This document shows positions 38,584 through 48,686 of a stretch of 64,000 nucleotides of DNA, piece by piece. The translations under genes were made by a program, and so were the position numbers. This stretch comes from Gammaproteobacteria bacterium (GTDB lineage Bacteria > Pseudomonadota > Gammaproteobacteria > Ga0077536). Below the pieces are notes generated by a model. It had not been told where the DNA came from. It worked only from the letters and a program-made list of their open reading frames with translations, and did not search any database. Position 1 is the first letter of the stretch. The number at the start of each line of letters is the position of its first letter. The stretch lies in assembly GCA_016191285.1 (NCBI GenBank), contig JACPPA010000038.1, positions 89,259 through 153,258 of the forward strand, read 5' to 3'.

Positions 38584-39495
38584 ATGCTGAAGCAACGCAC
38601 ATTAAAAAATGTAATCAGGGCGACTGGCGTCGGGCTGCATACGGGTCGTAAGGTCTTCGTGACCCTGCGACCGGCGGCCCCGGACATCGGTATCGTCTTC
38701 CGACGCACCGATCTATCGCCACGGGTCGATATTCCGGCCCGTGCTGAACACGTCGGCGACACCAGCTTGTCGACGAGTTTGATTCGCGACGGCGTCAAGA
38801 TCTCTACCGTTGAACATTTGTTATCGGCGTTCGCTGGTCTCGGAATCGATAACGCCTACGTAGATCTAAGCGCACCCGAAGTCCCGATCATGGACGGCAG
38901 CGCGGGTCCGTTCGTATTCTTAATCCAGTCGGCGGGTTTTCAAGAGCAGGATGCTCCTAAGCGCTTCATCCGCATCAAAAAATCCATTGCAGTTAAGGAC
39001 GGCGACAAATGGGCCCGTTTCGAACCATTCAGCGGATTTAAAGTGGCCTTCGCGATCGATTTCGATCACCCGTTCTTTCAACAAACGAGTAAACACGCCG
39101 AGATCGACTTTTCGACCACTTCGTTTGTTAAGGAAGTCAGCCGCGCGCGTACGTTTGGCTTTATGCGCGATGTTGAATGGTTACGGGGACGCAATCTCGC
39201 GTTAGGCGGCAGCCTTGACAATGCCGTGGTAGTCGACGATTACCGGGTTTTAAACGAAGATGGGTTGCGCTACGAGGATGAGTTTGTGAAACATAAAATC
39301 CTCGATGCCATAGGTGATCTATACCTCTTGGGCCATAGCCTAATCGGCTCATTCCATGGCTATAAGTCGGGGCACGAATTAAATAACCGATTGTTGCGTA
39401 AATTGATTGCGATGCGCTCAGCGTGGGAATTGGTCACGTTTGCCAAAGACGACGAAGTCCCGATATCGTTTACGCAGCCAATACCGGCGGTCTGA
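38584..39495 (+). CDS. lpxC: LpxC, UDP-3-O-acyl-GlcNAc deacetylase
   Basis: Zinc enzyme for the committed step of lipid A synthesis. From the ATG at 38584 it has 303 residues, as against 305 in E. coli. Visible are [17 protein letters not shown], the zinc motif VEHLLSAF with His78, and the second zinc block [30 protein letters not shown] holds the catalytic His. It closes the dcw cluster and confirms a lipid-A outer membrane. In E. coli LpxC is controlled by FtsH; its C-terminal tail here ([11 protein letters not shown]) is similar in length. Confidence 0.97.
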   Translation: MLKQRTLKNVIRATGVGLHTGRKVFVTLRPAAPDIGIVFRRTDLSPRVDIPARAEHVGDTSLSTSLIRDGVKISTVEHLLSAFAGLGIDNAYVDLSAPEVPIMDGSAGPFVFLIQSAGFQEQDAPKRFIRIKKSIAVKDGDKWARFEPFSGFKVAFAIDFDHPFFQQTSKHAEIDFSTTSFVKEVSRARTFGFMRDVEWLRGRNLALGGSLDNAVVVDDYRVLNEDGLRYEDEFVKHKILDAIGDLYLLGHSLIGSFHGYKSGHELNNRLLRKLIAMRSAWELVTFAKDDEVPISFTQPIPAV

Positions 39496-39548
39496 GATCG
39501 AGTTCACCTACTAGCTGCAAAACCACACAGTAGCCGTGAGCATTTGGC

Positions 39549-39878
39549 TTATGGGATCTGAACCCGCTTGATATTGATTTCAATCGCTCGGACGTGGTTT
39601 AGATCCGGGCTGGCTTGTATCCATTTGAGCAGCTCCGGCACGATGTAGCGCATCCGCGTCGCCCACGCGGGAGAGTTCGCGACCAACACCAAGGTGCCAT
39701 CAAGATGAATCGCGGCCACGCCGAAGTTCGTCGCGAAATTCTCGCCTAAACGTTCCGCTATACGTAGTTCCAAGGCACGCAGCTTCTGGGCATGATCCAT
39801 TAAACCGCGCAGACTCGAATGTGCGGCCGCAATCTCGCTGATCCGTACCGGCCCTTTCATGACATTTCTTGAATCCAT
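39549..39878 (-). CDS. DciA-like DUF721 protein
   Basis: Small protein of 109 residues from the ATG at 39878, chosen because GGAG stands five bases before it; a GTG at 39920 would add 14 residues. The DUF721 core is visible as LGENFATNFGVAAIHLDGTLVLVANSPAWATRMRYI in pieces. DUF721 proteins include DciA, the ancestral loader of the replicative helicase in bacteria without DnaC. The position between lpxC and secA is where such genes stand in other gammaproteobacteria. Function is inferred from domain and place only. Confidence 0.78.
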   Translation of the reverse strand: MDSRNVMKGPVRISEIAAAHSSLRGLMDHAQKLRALELRIAERLGENFATNFGVAAIHLDGTLVLVANSPAWATRMRYIVPELLKWIQASPDLNHVRAIEINIKRVQIP

Positions 39879-39953
39879 CTTTGCTCCACGGATCGTGCCC
39901 GAGTTTTGAAATTCACGCACCTCATTTCCATAATCCTGAAGCGAGTCGTCGTT

Positions 39954-39962
39954 TGGTACACT
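39954..39962 (+). promoter_or_regulatory. Candidate secA promoter (extended -10)
   Basis: TGG followed by TACACT fits an extended -10 element in the 164-base gap between the divergent DciA-like gene and secA, about 80 bases before the secA ATG. The -35 region is unclear. Confidence 0.4.
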
Positions 39963-40042
39963 ACGCTGCCCTGGTCCATTAAGGGGGACATTCCCTTGGC
40001 TTCGAGACTGCTACTTTCCAAGCCCTCCAAATTGAGGACGAA

Positions 40043-42763
40043 ATGACTGATACCGCACCCTCCCTAGGTCGCCGCATTGTGCGGACTCTTTTTGGCAGTC
40101 GAAACGACCGTTTGCTCAAGCGCATGGGAAAGACGGTGGATGCTATCAACGCGCTCGAGCCCAGCGTTTCCGCTTTGTCCGATACCGAATTGGCCGCGCG
40201 TACCGACCAATTTCGAGAACGATTAAAAAACGGCGAGGCCCTGGAATCAATCCTGCCCGAAGCATTTGCAGTCGTTCGCGAAGCCGGTAAACGAACGCTA
40301 AATATGCGGCATTTCGATGTGCAGATGATTGGTGGCATTGTGTTGCATCAAGGGCGAATTGCCGAAATGCGGACCGGCGAAGGGAAAACGCTGGTGGCCA
40401 CTTTGCCGGCGTACCTAAACGCGTTGCAAGGACGCGGCGTGCATGTCGTGACGGTTAACGACTATCTGGCGAAACGCGACGCGGAATGGATCGGCAAGAT
40501 TTACCGCTTCCTTGGACTCACGGTCGGCGTCGTGTTATCCGGCTTGAACCAGGAAGAACGCAAAAGCGCCTACGCCGCGGATATCACGTACGGGACGAAT
40601 AACGAGTTCGGCTTTGACTATCTGCGTGACAACATGGTGTTTACCAAGGAGCAACGGGTTCAGCGTGAACTGGTTTACTGCATTGTCGATGAAGTCGACT
40701 CAATCCTGATCGACGAAGCGCGCACCCCACTGATCATATCCGGTCCCTCCGATGATCGCAGCGATCTCTATACCAGGATTAACGTCCTAATTCCGAAGCT
40801 CGCACGCCAAGCGACCGAAGAGGGGGCCGGCGATTATTTCGTCGACGAAAAAGCACGACAGGTTCACTTAACAGAAGTTGGTCACGAACAGGTTGAGCAA
40901 CTATTGATCGGCGCCGGGCTTCTTACGGAAGGTGACAGCCTTTATAGCTCGGCAAATATCGCCCTCATGCATCACACCAATGCCGCGCTTCGCGCACACG
41001 CGTTGTTCACGCGCGATGTCGATTATGTCGTGAAGGATGGACAAGTCGTAATCGTTGATGAATTTACCGGTCGCACGATGCCTGGTCGGCGCTGGTCCGA
41101 AGGGCTACATCAGGCGGTGGAAGCCAAAGAACTTGTCCCTATTCAACTCGAGAATCAGACACTCGCGTCCATCACGTATCAGAACTACTTTCGTTTGTTC
41201 GAGAAAATCTCGGGAATGACCGGCACTGCGGATACCGAAGCCTATGAATTCCAGCAAATCTATGGGCTTGAAGTGGTGGTCATCCCGACCCACCGACCAA
41301 TGGTCCGTGCGGATTACGGCGACGTGGTATTTCTGACCGCCAAGGAAAAATACAAGGCCATTGTTGATGACATAAAAGATTGTGTACAACGCGAACAACC
41401 GGTACTAGTCGGCACCACTTCGATCGAATCGTCGGAATTTCTGTCCGAATTACTGAAACGCGAACAGATCGCGCATCAAGTGCTAAACGCGAAATTCCAC
41501 GAGAAGGAGGCGCACATCATTGCGCAGGCGGGTCGGCCGGGTACCGTCACCGTAGCCACCAACATGGCGGGTCGCGGGACTGATATTGTGTTGGGTGGAA
41601 GCCTGGATGCGGCGCTAGCGGCGGTCGAATCCACTGTTCCCGAGCAGGCTGAAGCCAAAACGTCGTGGCAAGCAAGACACGATGCGGTCGTGGCGGCGGG
41701 TGGCCTACATATTATTGGCACGGAACGACATGAATCGCGGCGGATCGACAATCAGCTCCGCGGTCGCGCCGGTCGCCAAGGCGATCCTGGTTCGAGTCGA
41801 TTTTATCTATCGCTAGAAGATAACTTAATGCGCATCTTTGCATCCGATCGCGTGGCCGGTCTGATGCAAAAGCTGGGGATGCAAGAAGGCGAGGCCATCG
41901 AGCATCCATGGGTCACCAAAGCGATTGAAAATGCGCAACGCAAGGTTGAAGGGCGTAATTTCGACATCCGTAAGCAGCTCCTCGAATTCGACAATGTGGC
42001 AAACGATCAGCGGCGTCACGTTTACGATCAACGCCGCGAATTAATGGAAGCGGACGATGTCTCGGAGAATATTCGCGGAATTCGTCACGACGTCGTCAAC
42101 GAATTAATCGATACTTATATTCCACCGCAGAGTTTCCACGAGAGCTGGAATCTAACGGGCTTGGAACAGACCCTTCAATCCGAATTTGGACACAGCATTC
42201 CCGTTACCGAATGGGTGGCGCAAAACGAAGACCTAACGGAAGCCGCGATACGAACCAAAGTGGTTGAGTCGATCGAGACGAATTATCAGGCTAAAGAGGC
42301 GCAGGTGGGGCCTGAAGGGCTACGTCAATTCGAGCGCGCCATCATGCTGCAAGTTTTGGATGGACACTGGAAGGAGCATCTTGCTGCAATGGACCATCTG
42401 CGGCAGGGGATCCATTTGCGGGGTTATGCGCAAAAAGATCCCAAGCAAGAATATAAGCGCGAAGCTTTCGATATGTTCGCGAAAATGTTGCAAGCGATCA
42501 TGCGCGATGTCACCGGAATTCTGTCCAAAGTCGAGGTTCGGGCGCGTGAAGAGGTGGAAGCCTTCGAAGAGCAGCAGCGGCAGGCGGCGGTTAAACAGCA
42601 GCAGGTTCAAGAAACATCGAGTGCGTTGGCCGATGAATCCAATCCGGCCGCGTCAGCCGCGCCCGTTCCAAGCGTTCGACGCGGGGCCAAGGTCGGGCGT
42701 AACGAGCCTTGTCCGTGCGGCTCGGGACGCAAATACAAACAATGCCATGGCAAGCTGGCCTAA
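40043..42763 (+). CDS. secA: SecA, preprotein translocase ATPase
   Basis: Motor that drives proteins through SecYEG; it works with SecDF-YajC encoded at the left of the window. It has 906 residues (901 in E. coli). Walker A MRTGEGKT is at about 109-116 and the [11 protein letters not shown] block near 213. [10 protein letters not shown] and [17 protein letters not shown] are in the second helicase half. The C-terminal zinc-binding tail [13 protein letters not shown] for SecB and lipids is complete. A GAGGACGA site precedes the ATG. No secM is seen upstream. Confidence 0.98.
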   Translation: MTDTAPSLGRRIVRTLFGSRNDRLLKRMGKTVDAINALEPSVSALSDTELAARTDQFRERLKNGEALESILPEAFAVVREAGKRTLNMRHFDVQMIGGIVLHQGRIAEMRTGEGKTLVATLPAYLNALQGRGVHVVTVNDYLAKRDAEWIGKIYRFLGLTVGVVLSGLNQEERKSAYAADITYGTNNEFGFDYLRDNMVFTKEQRVQRELVYCIVDEVDSILIDEARTPLIISGPSDDRSDLYTRINVLIPKLARQATEEGAGDYFVDEKARQVHLTEVGHEQVEQLLIGAGLLTEGDSLYSSANIALMHHTNAALRAHALFTRDVDYVVKDGQVVIVDEFTGRTMPGRRWSEGLHQAVEAKELVPIQLENQTLASITYQNYFRLFEKISGMTGTADTEAYEFQQIYGLEVVVIPTHRPMVRADYGDVVFLTAKEKYKAIVDDIKDCVQREQPVLVGTTSIESSEFLSELLKREQIAHQVLNAKFHEKEAHIIAQAGRPGTVTVATNMAGRGTDIVLGGSLDAALAAVESTVPEQAEAKTSWQARHDAVVAAGGLHIIGTERHESRRIDNQLRGRAGRQGDPGSSRFYLSLEDNLMRIFASDRVAGLMQKLGMQEGEAIEHPWVTKAIENAQRKVEGRNFDIRKQLLEFDNVANDQRRHVYDQRRELMEADDVSENIRGIRHDVVNELIDTYIPPQSFHESWNLTGLEQTLQSEFGHSIPVTEWVAQNEDLTEAAIRTKVVESIETNYQAKEAQVGPEGLRQFERAIMLQVLDGHWKEHLAAMDHLRQGIHLRGYAQKDPKQEYKREAFDMFAKMLQAIMRDVTGILSKVEVRAREEVEAFEEQQRQAAVKQQQVQETSSALADESNPAASAAPVPSVRRGAKVGRNEPCPCGSGRKYKQCHGKLA

Positions 42764-42791
42764 CCACACTGGCTTTTTTGTTGGGTATTAA

Positions 42792-44012
42792 ATGAATTCC
42801 GAACCGACAGTCACGGCGTCCGGTGTGGTGATCGACGGCATACGCATTACGACGGTGGCCGCCGGCATTCGGAAAGCCGAGAAGACCGACCTCTGCGTGT
42901 TCGAAATCGCGCCCGGCGCAGCCGTCGCCGGGGTCTTTACGCAAAATGTCTTTTGCGCCGCGCCGGTGACCGTTACGCGCGAACATTTAGCCCTCGACCA
43001 GCCGCGCGTGCTGGTAATCAATTCCGGAAACGCCAATGCCGGAACGGGCACGGCTGGGCTCAAGGATGCGCGTGAAGTCTGTCGTCTTGTAAGCGAACTC
43101 TCCGCGTGTCGTGCCAGCGCCGTGCTGCCCTTTTCGACTGGCGTAATCGGTCAACGACTACCCGTTGAGCGAATTGCCGCAGCCCTCCCGCACGCGGTGG
43201 CACATTTAGCTTCGGACCGGTGGGACGACGCGGCGCGCGCCATCATGACCACCGATACCGTCCCCAAGTTGTACTCGGCGCAGGTTCAGTGCGGTGCGCA
43301 ATGCTATTCGATTACTGGCATCGCGAAGGGCGCAGGGATGATCAAGCCAGATATGGCGACGATGCTGGCGTTCATTGCGACTGACGCTGTCGTCCCAAAG
43401 TCGATATTGCAGGAACTAGTGGCTGATGTGGCTAATCGTACATTTAACCGCATCACCATAGACGGCGACACCTCGACCAACGACAGCTGCATGCTCATCG
43501 CCACAGGTCGCGCGGCGCGTGGGCGTGAAATGCATCCCGCCGATCCCGACTGGAGCAGCTTCGTTGCCGGTGTGACCGCGGTGTGCAAAGCGCTGTCGCG
43601 CGCGATCGTACGCGACGGCGAAGGGGCAACCAAGCTCGTAGCAATCCAGATCGCGGGTGGCCGCACCGAAGCTGAATGCCGCAAAGCCGCCTATGCTGTT
43701 GCCGAATCGCCGCTGGTAAAAACAGCCTTGTTTGCGAGCGACCCGAATTGGGGGCGAATCTTAGCGGCGGTCGGACGATCTGGTGTTAGCGGCTTGCGAA
43801 TCGAAGATATCGGCATCGCGCTCAATGACTACCGCATAATCAACCATGGAGAACCGGTCGTGGGATACGACGAGCGGGTCGCGGCCGAGATCATGGCCAC
43901 CGCGGAATTCGACATTCGAATTTCGATCGGCGACGGAAGTGCCGCCACCGAAGTGTTGACCTGCGACTTCTCGTACGACTATGTGCGAATTAACGCCGAG
44001 TATCGTAGCTAG
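42792..44012 (+). CDS. argJ: ArgJ, glutamate N-acetyltransferase
   Basis: Moves the acetyl group from N-acetylornithine to glutamate, so arginine synthesis runs as a cycle. The 406-residue precursor cleaves itself before Thr190 in the DMATMLAF motif, and that Thr becomes the nucleophile. TGVIGQRLP (117-124) forms the oxyanion side, and IAKGAGMIKP precedes the cleavage site. Whether it also uses acetyl-CoA (bifunctional form) cannot be told from sequence. It lies 28 bases after secA. Confidence 0.96.
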   Translation: MNSEPTVTASGVVIDGIRITTVAAGIRKAEKTDLCVFEIAPGAAVAGVFTQNVFCAAPVTVTREHLALDQPRVLVINSGNANAGTGTAGLKDAREVCRLVSELSACRASAVLPFSTGVIGQRLPVERIAAALPHAVAHLASDRWDDAARAIMTTDTVPKLYSAQVQCGAQCYSITGIAKGAGMIKPDMATMLAFIATDAVVPKSILQELVADVANRTFNRITIDGDTSTNDSCMLIATGRAARGREMHPADPDWSSFVAGVTAVCKALSRAIVRDGEGATKLVAIQIAGGRTEAECRKAAYAVAESPLVKTALFASDPNWGRILAAVGRSGVSGLRIEDIGIALNDYRIINHGEPVVGYDERVAAEIMATAEFDIRISIGDGSAATEVLTCDFSYDYVRINAEYRS

Positions 44013-44050
44013 ACTTTAGCCAACCGCGGCTTGCGCGTGCACACATTCCT

Positions 44051-45082
44051 TTGAGTAATGCCAACACCGGGGCGCTACACGTCGCGATCGCCGTGATCCG
44101 CGATGGCAATGGTCGCGTGTTGGTTAGTCGCCGGCCGCACCATGTCGAGCAGGGCGGACTGTGGGAGTTCCCGGGCGGCAAACTGCTAGCCGGCGAGACG
44201 CCGCTCGTGGGTCTGACCCGCGAGCTCGAAGAGGAACTGGGGATCACGCTGAAATCGGCCATTCCGTTGATCAAAATTCGTCATTCGTACGTTGAACGTA
44301 CGGTGTTGTTGGATGTGTGGGAGGTCTGGGCGTGGAATGGCAAACCGTATGGCCGGGAAGCGCAGGAAGTAACGTGGCTGCGCGACGATGTGCTGCGTGA
44401 ACTTGATTTCCCAGCGGCGAATGCCCCTATCATTACCGCACTTGGTTTGCCGCGCATCTGTCTTATCACGCCCGAGCCATACGCAAAGCGGTTGTTTCTA
44501 GACGATTTAGAATTAAGCTTGCAGCATGGCGTTAGCCTGGTTCAATTGCGCGCGAAAAATTTATCCTACGCGGCGTATCGCGATATTGCCCGCGACGCGC
44601 TGAAAATCTGCAGAGCCCATCGGGTCCGGCTCATCATCAATTCAGCGATTGAAATCGCACGCGAAATTGGTGCCGATGGTGTACACCTCACGGCCGACGA
44701 TTTGCAGCGTCACGCGGTACGGCCATTGCCGCCGAGTAATCTGATTAGCGCAGCCTGCCATCGCGCAGCGGATCTCGCTCGAGCGGAGAGCCTGGGCGTC
44801 GATTTCGCGCTGCTGTCACCGGTTAAACCGACATTAACGCATCCCCACGCGCAGGCGTTAGGGTGGTCGCAGACCAAAAAATTAGTGGCAACCACCAAGC
44901 TACCCGTGTTCGCGCTCGGTGGAATGGACCCTACCGATGTCGTCGAAGCGGTGTCCAACAATTGTATTGGCATCGCTGGGATTCGGGGGCTATGGCGCTC
45001 GACGCACGATATGAGCACGAACAACGTGCGTGAATTGTTGCTTAAGGAAAAGGATAGATTCGATCTAGAGCAATGCGCCTAG
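44051..45082 (+). CDS. Nudix hydrolase fused to a thiamine-phosphate synthase-like domain
   Basis: A 343-residue fusion. The N-terminal part (1-130) is a MutT-like Nudix domain with a complete Nudix box at 43-65 (GKLLAGE, then RELEEELGI). The C-terminal part (136-320) resembles ThiE/TenI, with VQLRAKN, GADGVHLTADDL and LLSPVKPTLTH, but several ThiE substrate residues differ (NSAI for INDR, SAACH for the S-H-T motif). Such fusions beside argJ and secA are known in Pseudomonas. The only start before the domain is a TTG at 44051, without a clear ribosome site. MutT-type 8-oxo-dGTP cleaning is likely; the second activity is uncertain. Confidence 0.9.
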   Translation: MSNANTGALHVAIAVIRDGNGRVLVSRRPHHVEQGGLWEFPGGKLLAGETPLVGLTRELEEELGITLKSAIPLIKIRHSYVERTVLLDVWEVWAWNGKPYGREAQEVTWLRDDVLRELDFPAANAPIITALGLPRICLITPEPYAKRLFLDDLELSLQHGVSLVQLRAKNLSYAAYRDIARDALKICRAHRVRLIINSAIEIAREIGADGVHLTADDLQRHAVRPLPPSNLISAACHRAADLARAESLGVDFALLSPVKPTLTHPHAQALGWSQTKKLVATTKLPVFALGGMDPTDVVEAVSNNCIGIAGIRGLWRSTHDMSTNNVRELLLKEKDRFDLEQCA

Positions 45083-45097
45083 CGACGCGAGTCGCTA
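45080..45097. terminator. Hairpin whose ends are the two convergent stop codons
   Basis: TAGCGAC (45080-45086) and GTCGCTA (45091-45097) form a perfect 7-bp stem closed by the stable GNRA-type loop GCGA. The first three bases are the TAG of the Nudix fusion and the last three are the TAG of zapD on the other strand. No T-runs flank it. It may stabilise both transcript ends or act as a weak two-way terminator. Confidence 0.5.
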
Positions 45098-45910
45098 CAG
45101 AGAACAGCAGCGCAATTCAAACCACACGGTGTTTTGTACGACTTGCGCGCGCGCGTTAACGTCGGTATGTCGCACAAATCGAATCGTGAAGCGATGCTTT
45201 CCGCCGCTTATTTCCGGATAAAGATCGTCCGCGTCAGCCACCACCACACGAACAATTTGACAAGCAGTCGCGGGGTCTAGTTGCTGTTGGTAAAACCCGT
45301 TGTCCGCCGCAAGATGTCGTGATGGCGCGCTTTCGCGAACGAGCTTGAGCACGGTATGCACCGCGTCTTCGATAATCCGCAGATCTTGCATCCAATCTTG
45401 AAGCTGTGCATCGCGCTGCGTGAGTGGTCGATGCAACCAATAGTGAAACGCCGGGAGATCGAAGCTGCATGTTCCGCCTGGTATTGCCAGGCGTTGTCGC
45501 ACTTGAGCGACGATTTCATTTTGACGCAAGCGTAATCCGGGCTGACAGGCATTCGATTTGAGAATGGCGAGGATGGGCTCCAGGCGTGACAGGGTGTGCT
45601 CAAGCGTCGACTGATTTACCGCTGGATTGTGGCGCAGTCCGCTAATCGTATTGGTGTAACGTTCGATTTCCTTGATGAGTTCGCCCTTGATATCGGTGCG
45701 CGCGAGTTGATCCGCGACATCGATCATATTGACGATGGCGTTACGCGCGTCAGCCGGATTACCGCGCTCCATGCCATCCCGGATAGATTGGAACAGGTAT
45801 TCCAGACGGAGAAATGTTCGCATCCGCTCACTTAGCGGTTGCTCGTAGACCGTGACGGATTCGACGGTGGGGAAGAGTCGAGGTTGGGCGCTATTAACGA
45901 CAATGTTCAT
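45095..45910 (-). CDS. zapD: ZapD, FtsZ-bundling protein
   Basis: Cytosolic dimer that bundles FtsZ filaments through the FtsZ C-terminal tail. The product has 271 residues, longer than the 247 in E. coli by an N-terminal stretch. VYEQPLSERMRTFLRLEYLF is the all-alpha start. RQRLAIPGGTCSFDLPAFHYWLH is the most conserved region (written here in part as IPGGTCSFDLP). The family end NTVWFELRCC is present. The start overlaps coaE by four bases. In related genomes yacG follows; here it is absent. Confidence 0.94.
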   Translation of the reverse strand: MNIVVNSAQPRLFPTVESVTVYEQPLSERMRTFLRLEYLFQSIRDGMERGNPADARNAIVNMIDVADQLARTDIKGELIKEIERYTNTISGLRHNPAVNQSTLEHTLSRLEPILAILKSNACQPGLRLRQNEIVAQVRQRLAIPGGTCSFDLPAFHYWLHRPLTQRDAQLQDWMQDLRIIEDAVHTVLKLVRESAPSRHLAADNGFYQQQLDPATACQIVRVVVADADDLYPEISGGKHRFTIRFVRHTDVNARAQVVQNTVWFELRCCSL

Positions 45911-46536
45911 GGGTTAATTCGGTCGTTTTGCCGTGCTTTCGCCAACAGAAGATAGCGCTGGTGTAATTCAGCGACCTGGCCGCGGACCGGATCGAGATCA
46001 CCGGCATTGAGGACCACATCATCGGCCATCGCAAGGCGCTGCTCCCGGGTAGTTTGCGTGCGCATGATTGCCTCTACTTCGGGTACTGTCAATTTGTCTC
46101 GGCGCATCACCCGCTCCACTTGGATTTCCAGTGGACAATCAACAACGAGAATCCGGTCAATAAAAGTATAGTTCCCTTTCTCTACTAATAGGGGAATTGC
46201 CAGCAAGCAATAGGGTGCGTCGAGCGCGGCAATTTGCTCCGCGATTCGCGCGCGTATTTTTGGGTGCAGAATTTCTTCCAGACGCCGCCGCCGCGCGGCA
46301 TCCTTGAATACAACTCGGCGGAGTGCCGGGCGATCGAGTAACCCGTGTGAATCGAGGACACTAGCGCCGAACTCGGCAACAATTTCCGCGAGCCCGGGGG
46401 TCCCAGGTTCCACCACCTCGCGCGCGGCGACGTCGGCATCAATCACTGGTGCCCCAAAGCGCGCGAATTCCGCGCATATCGTCGATTTCCCAGAGCCGAT
46501 ACCGCCAGTAACACCGACCACCAAGGATCGCGTCAC
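45907..46536 (-). CDS. coaE: CoaE, dephospho-CoA kinase
   Basis: Phosphorylates dephospho-CoA at the 3'-OH, the final step of coenzyme A synthesis. From the GTG at 46536, which overlaps the pilD stop, it has 209 residues. VVGVTGGIGSGKST at 6-19 is the P-loop; DADVAAREVV and IPLLVEK are further family blocks. The 67 codons open upstream lie over pilD and are rejected. coaE between pilD and zapD is the common gammaproteobacterial order. Confidence 0.95.
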   Translation of the reverse strand: MTRSLVVGVTGGIGSGKSTICAEFARFGAPVIDADVAAREVVEPGTPGLAEIVAEFGASVLDSHGLLDRPALRRVVFKDAARRRRLEEILHPKIRARIAEQIAALDAPYCLLAIPLLVEKGNYTFIDRILVVDCPLEIQVERVMRRDKLTVPEVEAIMRTQTTREQRLAMADDVVLNAGDLDPVRGQVAELHQRYLLLAKARQNDRINP

Positions 46537-47408
46537 AGCCCACCCGGTGCGAAGAAGTGTTGGAACCAATCCTGGCCGCCCAGCATGGCGAGCCAACCAG
46601 CACTTGCGAGATAGGGACCAAAGGGAATTGGTTGGGCGCGATCGTGACCGCGGAGCACAATCAGCCCGAGACCGACGACGCTTCCAACCACTGACGCGAG
46701 TAAAATTACCGCAGGCAGCGCTTGCCAACCTAGCCATGCGCCGATCATCGCCAGCAATTTAAAATCGCCGTAACCCATGCCCTCTTTACCGGTCACGAGC
46801 TTGAATAACCAATAGACCGTCCACAGGCTTAAGTAGCCGACTACCGCGCCGATCACGCTCGCCTGCAAACTGACGAATAAGCCGTGATAATTGAGTAGGA
46901 TGCCGAGCCACATCATCGGTACAGTAATGACGTCCGGCAACAGTTGGGTGTCGAAATCGATTAGCGTCAAGGCAATTAGGGCCCATGTGAAAACGACGCC
47001 AAAGAGCGCTGGCAATCCAAACCCAAAATGCATCGCGGCGAAGGCAGCGGTCCCTGCGCTCACTACTTCGACGAGCGGATAGCGCGCCGAGATGCGCGCT
47101 TTACAATGACGGCAGCGGCCACCCAGCACGAGGTAGCTCACCACCGGAATATTGTCGACGGCAGTGATCATCATCTGGCAGTGCGGACAACGTGAGCGCG
47201 GGACCATTAGATTAAATGAGGTCGATGGTTCACCGGCATGAAGCGGGGAAGAAACCAGCGACGAACAATCAATCCGCCATTGCCGGTCGAGCATGATCGG
47301 TAAGCGATGAATCACAACATTGAGGAAGCTGCCGACGATGAGGCCTAGCGCACCGATGGCGAGTCCGAATAACCCAGGCGAGTCACTGAGCGCCTGCCAT
47401 ACCGCCAT
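46533..47408 (-). CDS. pilD: PilD, prepilin peptidase and N-methyltransferase
   Basis: Inner-membrane aspartyl protease that removes prepilin leaders and methylates the new N-terminus; PilA in this window is a predicted substrate. From the ATG at 47408 it has 291 residues; a TTG start would add six. The zinc cysteines are Cys74, Cys77, Cys99 and Cys102. The catalytic aspartates are Asp151 (IDFDTQLLPD) and Asp215 (GYGDFK). About eight membrane helices are seen. All features fit the bifunctional form. Confidence 0.96.
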   Translation of the reverse strand: MAVWQALSDSPGLFGLAIGALGLIVGSFLNVVIHRLPIMLDRQWRIDCSSLVSSPLHAGEPSTSFNLMVPRSRCPHCQMMITAVDNIPVVSYLVLGGRCRHCKARISARYPLVEVVSAGTAAFAAMHFGFGLPALFGVVFTWALIALTLIDFDTQLLPDVITVPMMWLGILLNYHGLFVSLQASVIGAVVGYLSLWTVYWLFKLVTGKEGMGYGDFKLLAMIGAWLGWQALPAVILLASVVGSVVGLGLIVLRGHDRAQPIPFGPYLASAGWLAMLGGQDWFQHFFAPGGL

Positions 47409-47459
47409 GTTAACGCCGCCAGCCAAATCGCTGGCCGCAGCGCGCGTAAGACAAAGAAT

Positions 47460-48683
47460 TCAGACCACTTGACCCATCTTGAAGATTGGCAGGTACATGG
47501 CAATAACGAGCCCGCCAATAATCACGCCCAGCACCGCCATGATGATCGGTTCCAACAAACTGGTTAGGGCTTCGACTGAGTCATCTACTTCTTGCTCGTA
47601 CCAATCCGCGACTTTCCCAAGCATGGTGTCGAGCGCGCCGGATTCCTCGCCGATGGCGACCATCTGCACCACCATATTCGGAAATAGATTGGTGTCACGC
47701 ATGCTCACCTGCAACTGGGTCCCGGTCGCGATTTCGTCACGCATCTTCATGACACCATCGTAATACACGATGTTGCCGCAGGCGCCAGCGACCGACGTCA
47801 TCGCCTCGACTAGCGGCGTCCCGGCCGCGAACATTGTCGCCAAGGTGCGGGAAAAGCGCGCAATCGCCGATTTCGTCAGAATATCGCCGACGATTGGAAT
47901 CTTGAGTGCGATGCGATCCATATAGTGAGCAAACTTGAGCGAACGCTTTTTGAGTTGAAATATCCCAATGACGGTGCCGACCACTCCTCCAATCAAGATG
48001 TACCAATAATCTTGAAACCAGTTCGACATATTGATGACCACCTGGGTCAAGGCCGGCAAATCAGCGCCAAAGCCCTTGAACAGATCTTCAAACTGCGGAA
48101 TCACGTAGATCATCAAAATACAGGTGATGATGAACGCGACAACCACGACCGCGACCGGATAGAAGAGCGCGCCTTTAATCTTTGATTTCAGCGCCTCGGT
48201 TTTTTCCATGTAGGTTGCGAGTTTGTGCAGGATTTCTTCGAGGATCCCCGCGTGCTCGCCAGCAGTGACGAGGTTCACATAAAGCTCGTTAAATTGATTG
48301 GGGTGCTTGCCGAGCGATTCCGCCAATGCACCGCCCGCTTCAATGTCACCCTTGATCGTTAGAATCAAGTTTTGCATGGCCTTGTTTTCATGACCGCGGC
48401 CAACAATTTCAAAGGACTGCACGAGCGGTACGCCAGAGGACATCATGGTCGCGAGTTGGCGGCTAAAGACCGTTATGTCTTTGGTTGTAATCTTGCCGCC
48501 ACTGGCGCCGAAGAGGGGCTTCGATTTCTTTTTAACTTTGAGTGGATTGACACCTTGGCGACGCAGGGTGGCTTTGATTAGGGCGTCATTTTGTCCCGAC
48601 ATTTCACCTTTGACGCGCTTACCCGATTTATCAATCCCTTCCCAGACGTACATGTCGGACTTGATCGCGGCGGTCTGTGCCAT
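47460..48683 (-). CDS. pilC: PilC, type IV pilus platform protein
   Basis: Inner-membrane protein of the GspF family on which the pilus is built. The 407-residue product has two repeated GspF domains. The first (about 72-195) has FSRQLATMMSSGVPLVQSFE; the second (about 275-400) has FSRTLATMFAAGTPLVEAM. Three membrane helices lie near 175, 225 and 380. It is 51 bases upstream of pilD, and only three bases separate it from pilB. PilB should drive it. Confidence 0.96.
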   Translation of the reverse strand: MAQTAAIKSDMYVWEGIDKSGKRVKGEMSGQNDALIKATLRRQGVNPLKVKKKSKPLFGASGGKITTKDITVFSRQLATMMSSGVPLVQSFEIVGRGHENKAMQNLILTIKGDIEAGGALAESLGKHPNQFNELYVNLVTAGEHAGILEEILHKLATYMEKTEALKSKIKGALFYPVAVVVVAFIITCILMIYVIPQFEDLFKGFGADLPALTQVVINMSNWFQDYWYILIGGVVGTVIGIFQLKKRSLKFAHYMDRIALKIPIVGDILTKSAIARFSRTLATMFAAGTPLVEAMTSVAGACGNIVYYDGVMKMRDEIATGTQLQVSMRDTNLFPNMVVQMVAIGEESGALDTMLGKVADWYEQEVDDSVEALTSLLEPIIMAVLGVIIGGLVIAMYLPIFKMGQVV

Positions 48684-48686
48684 GCT

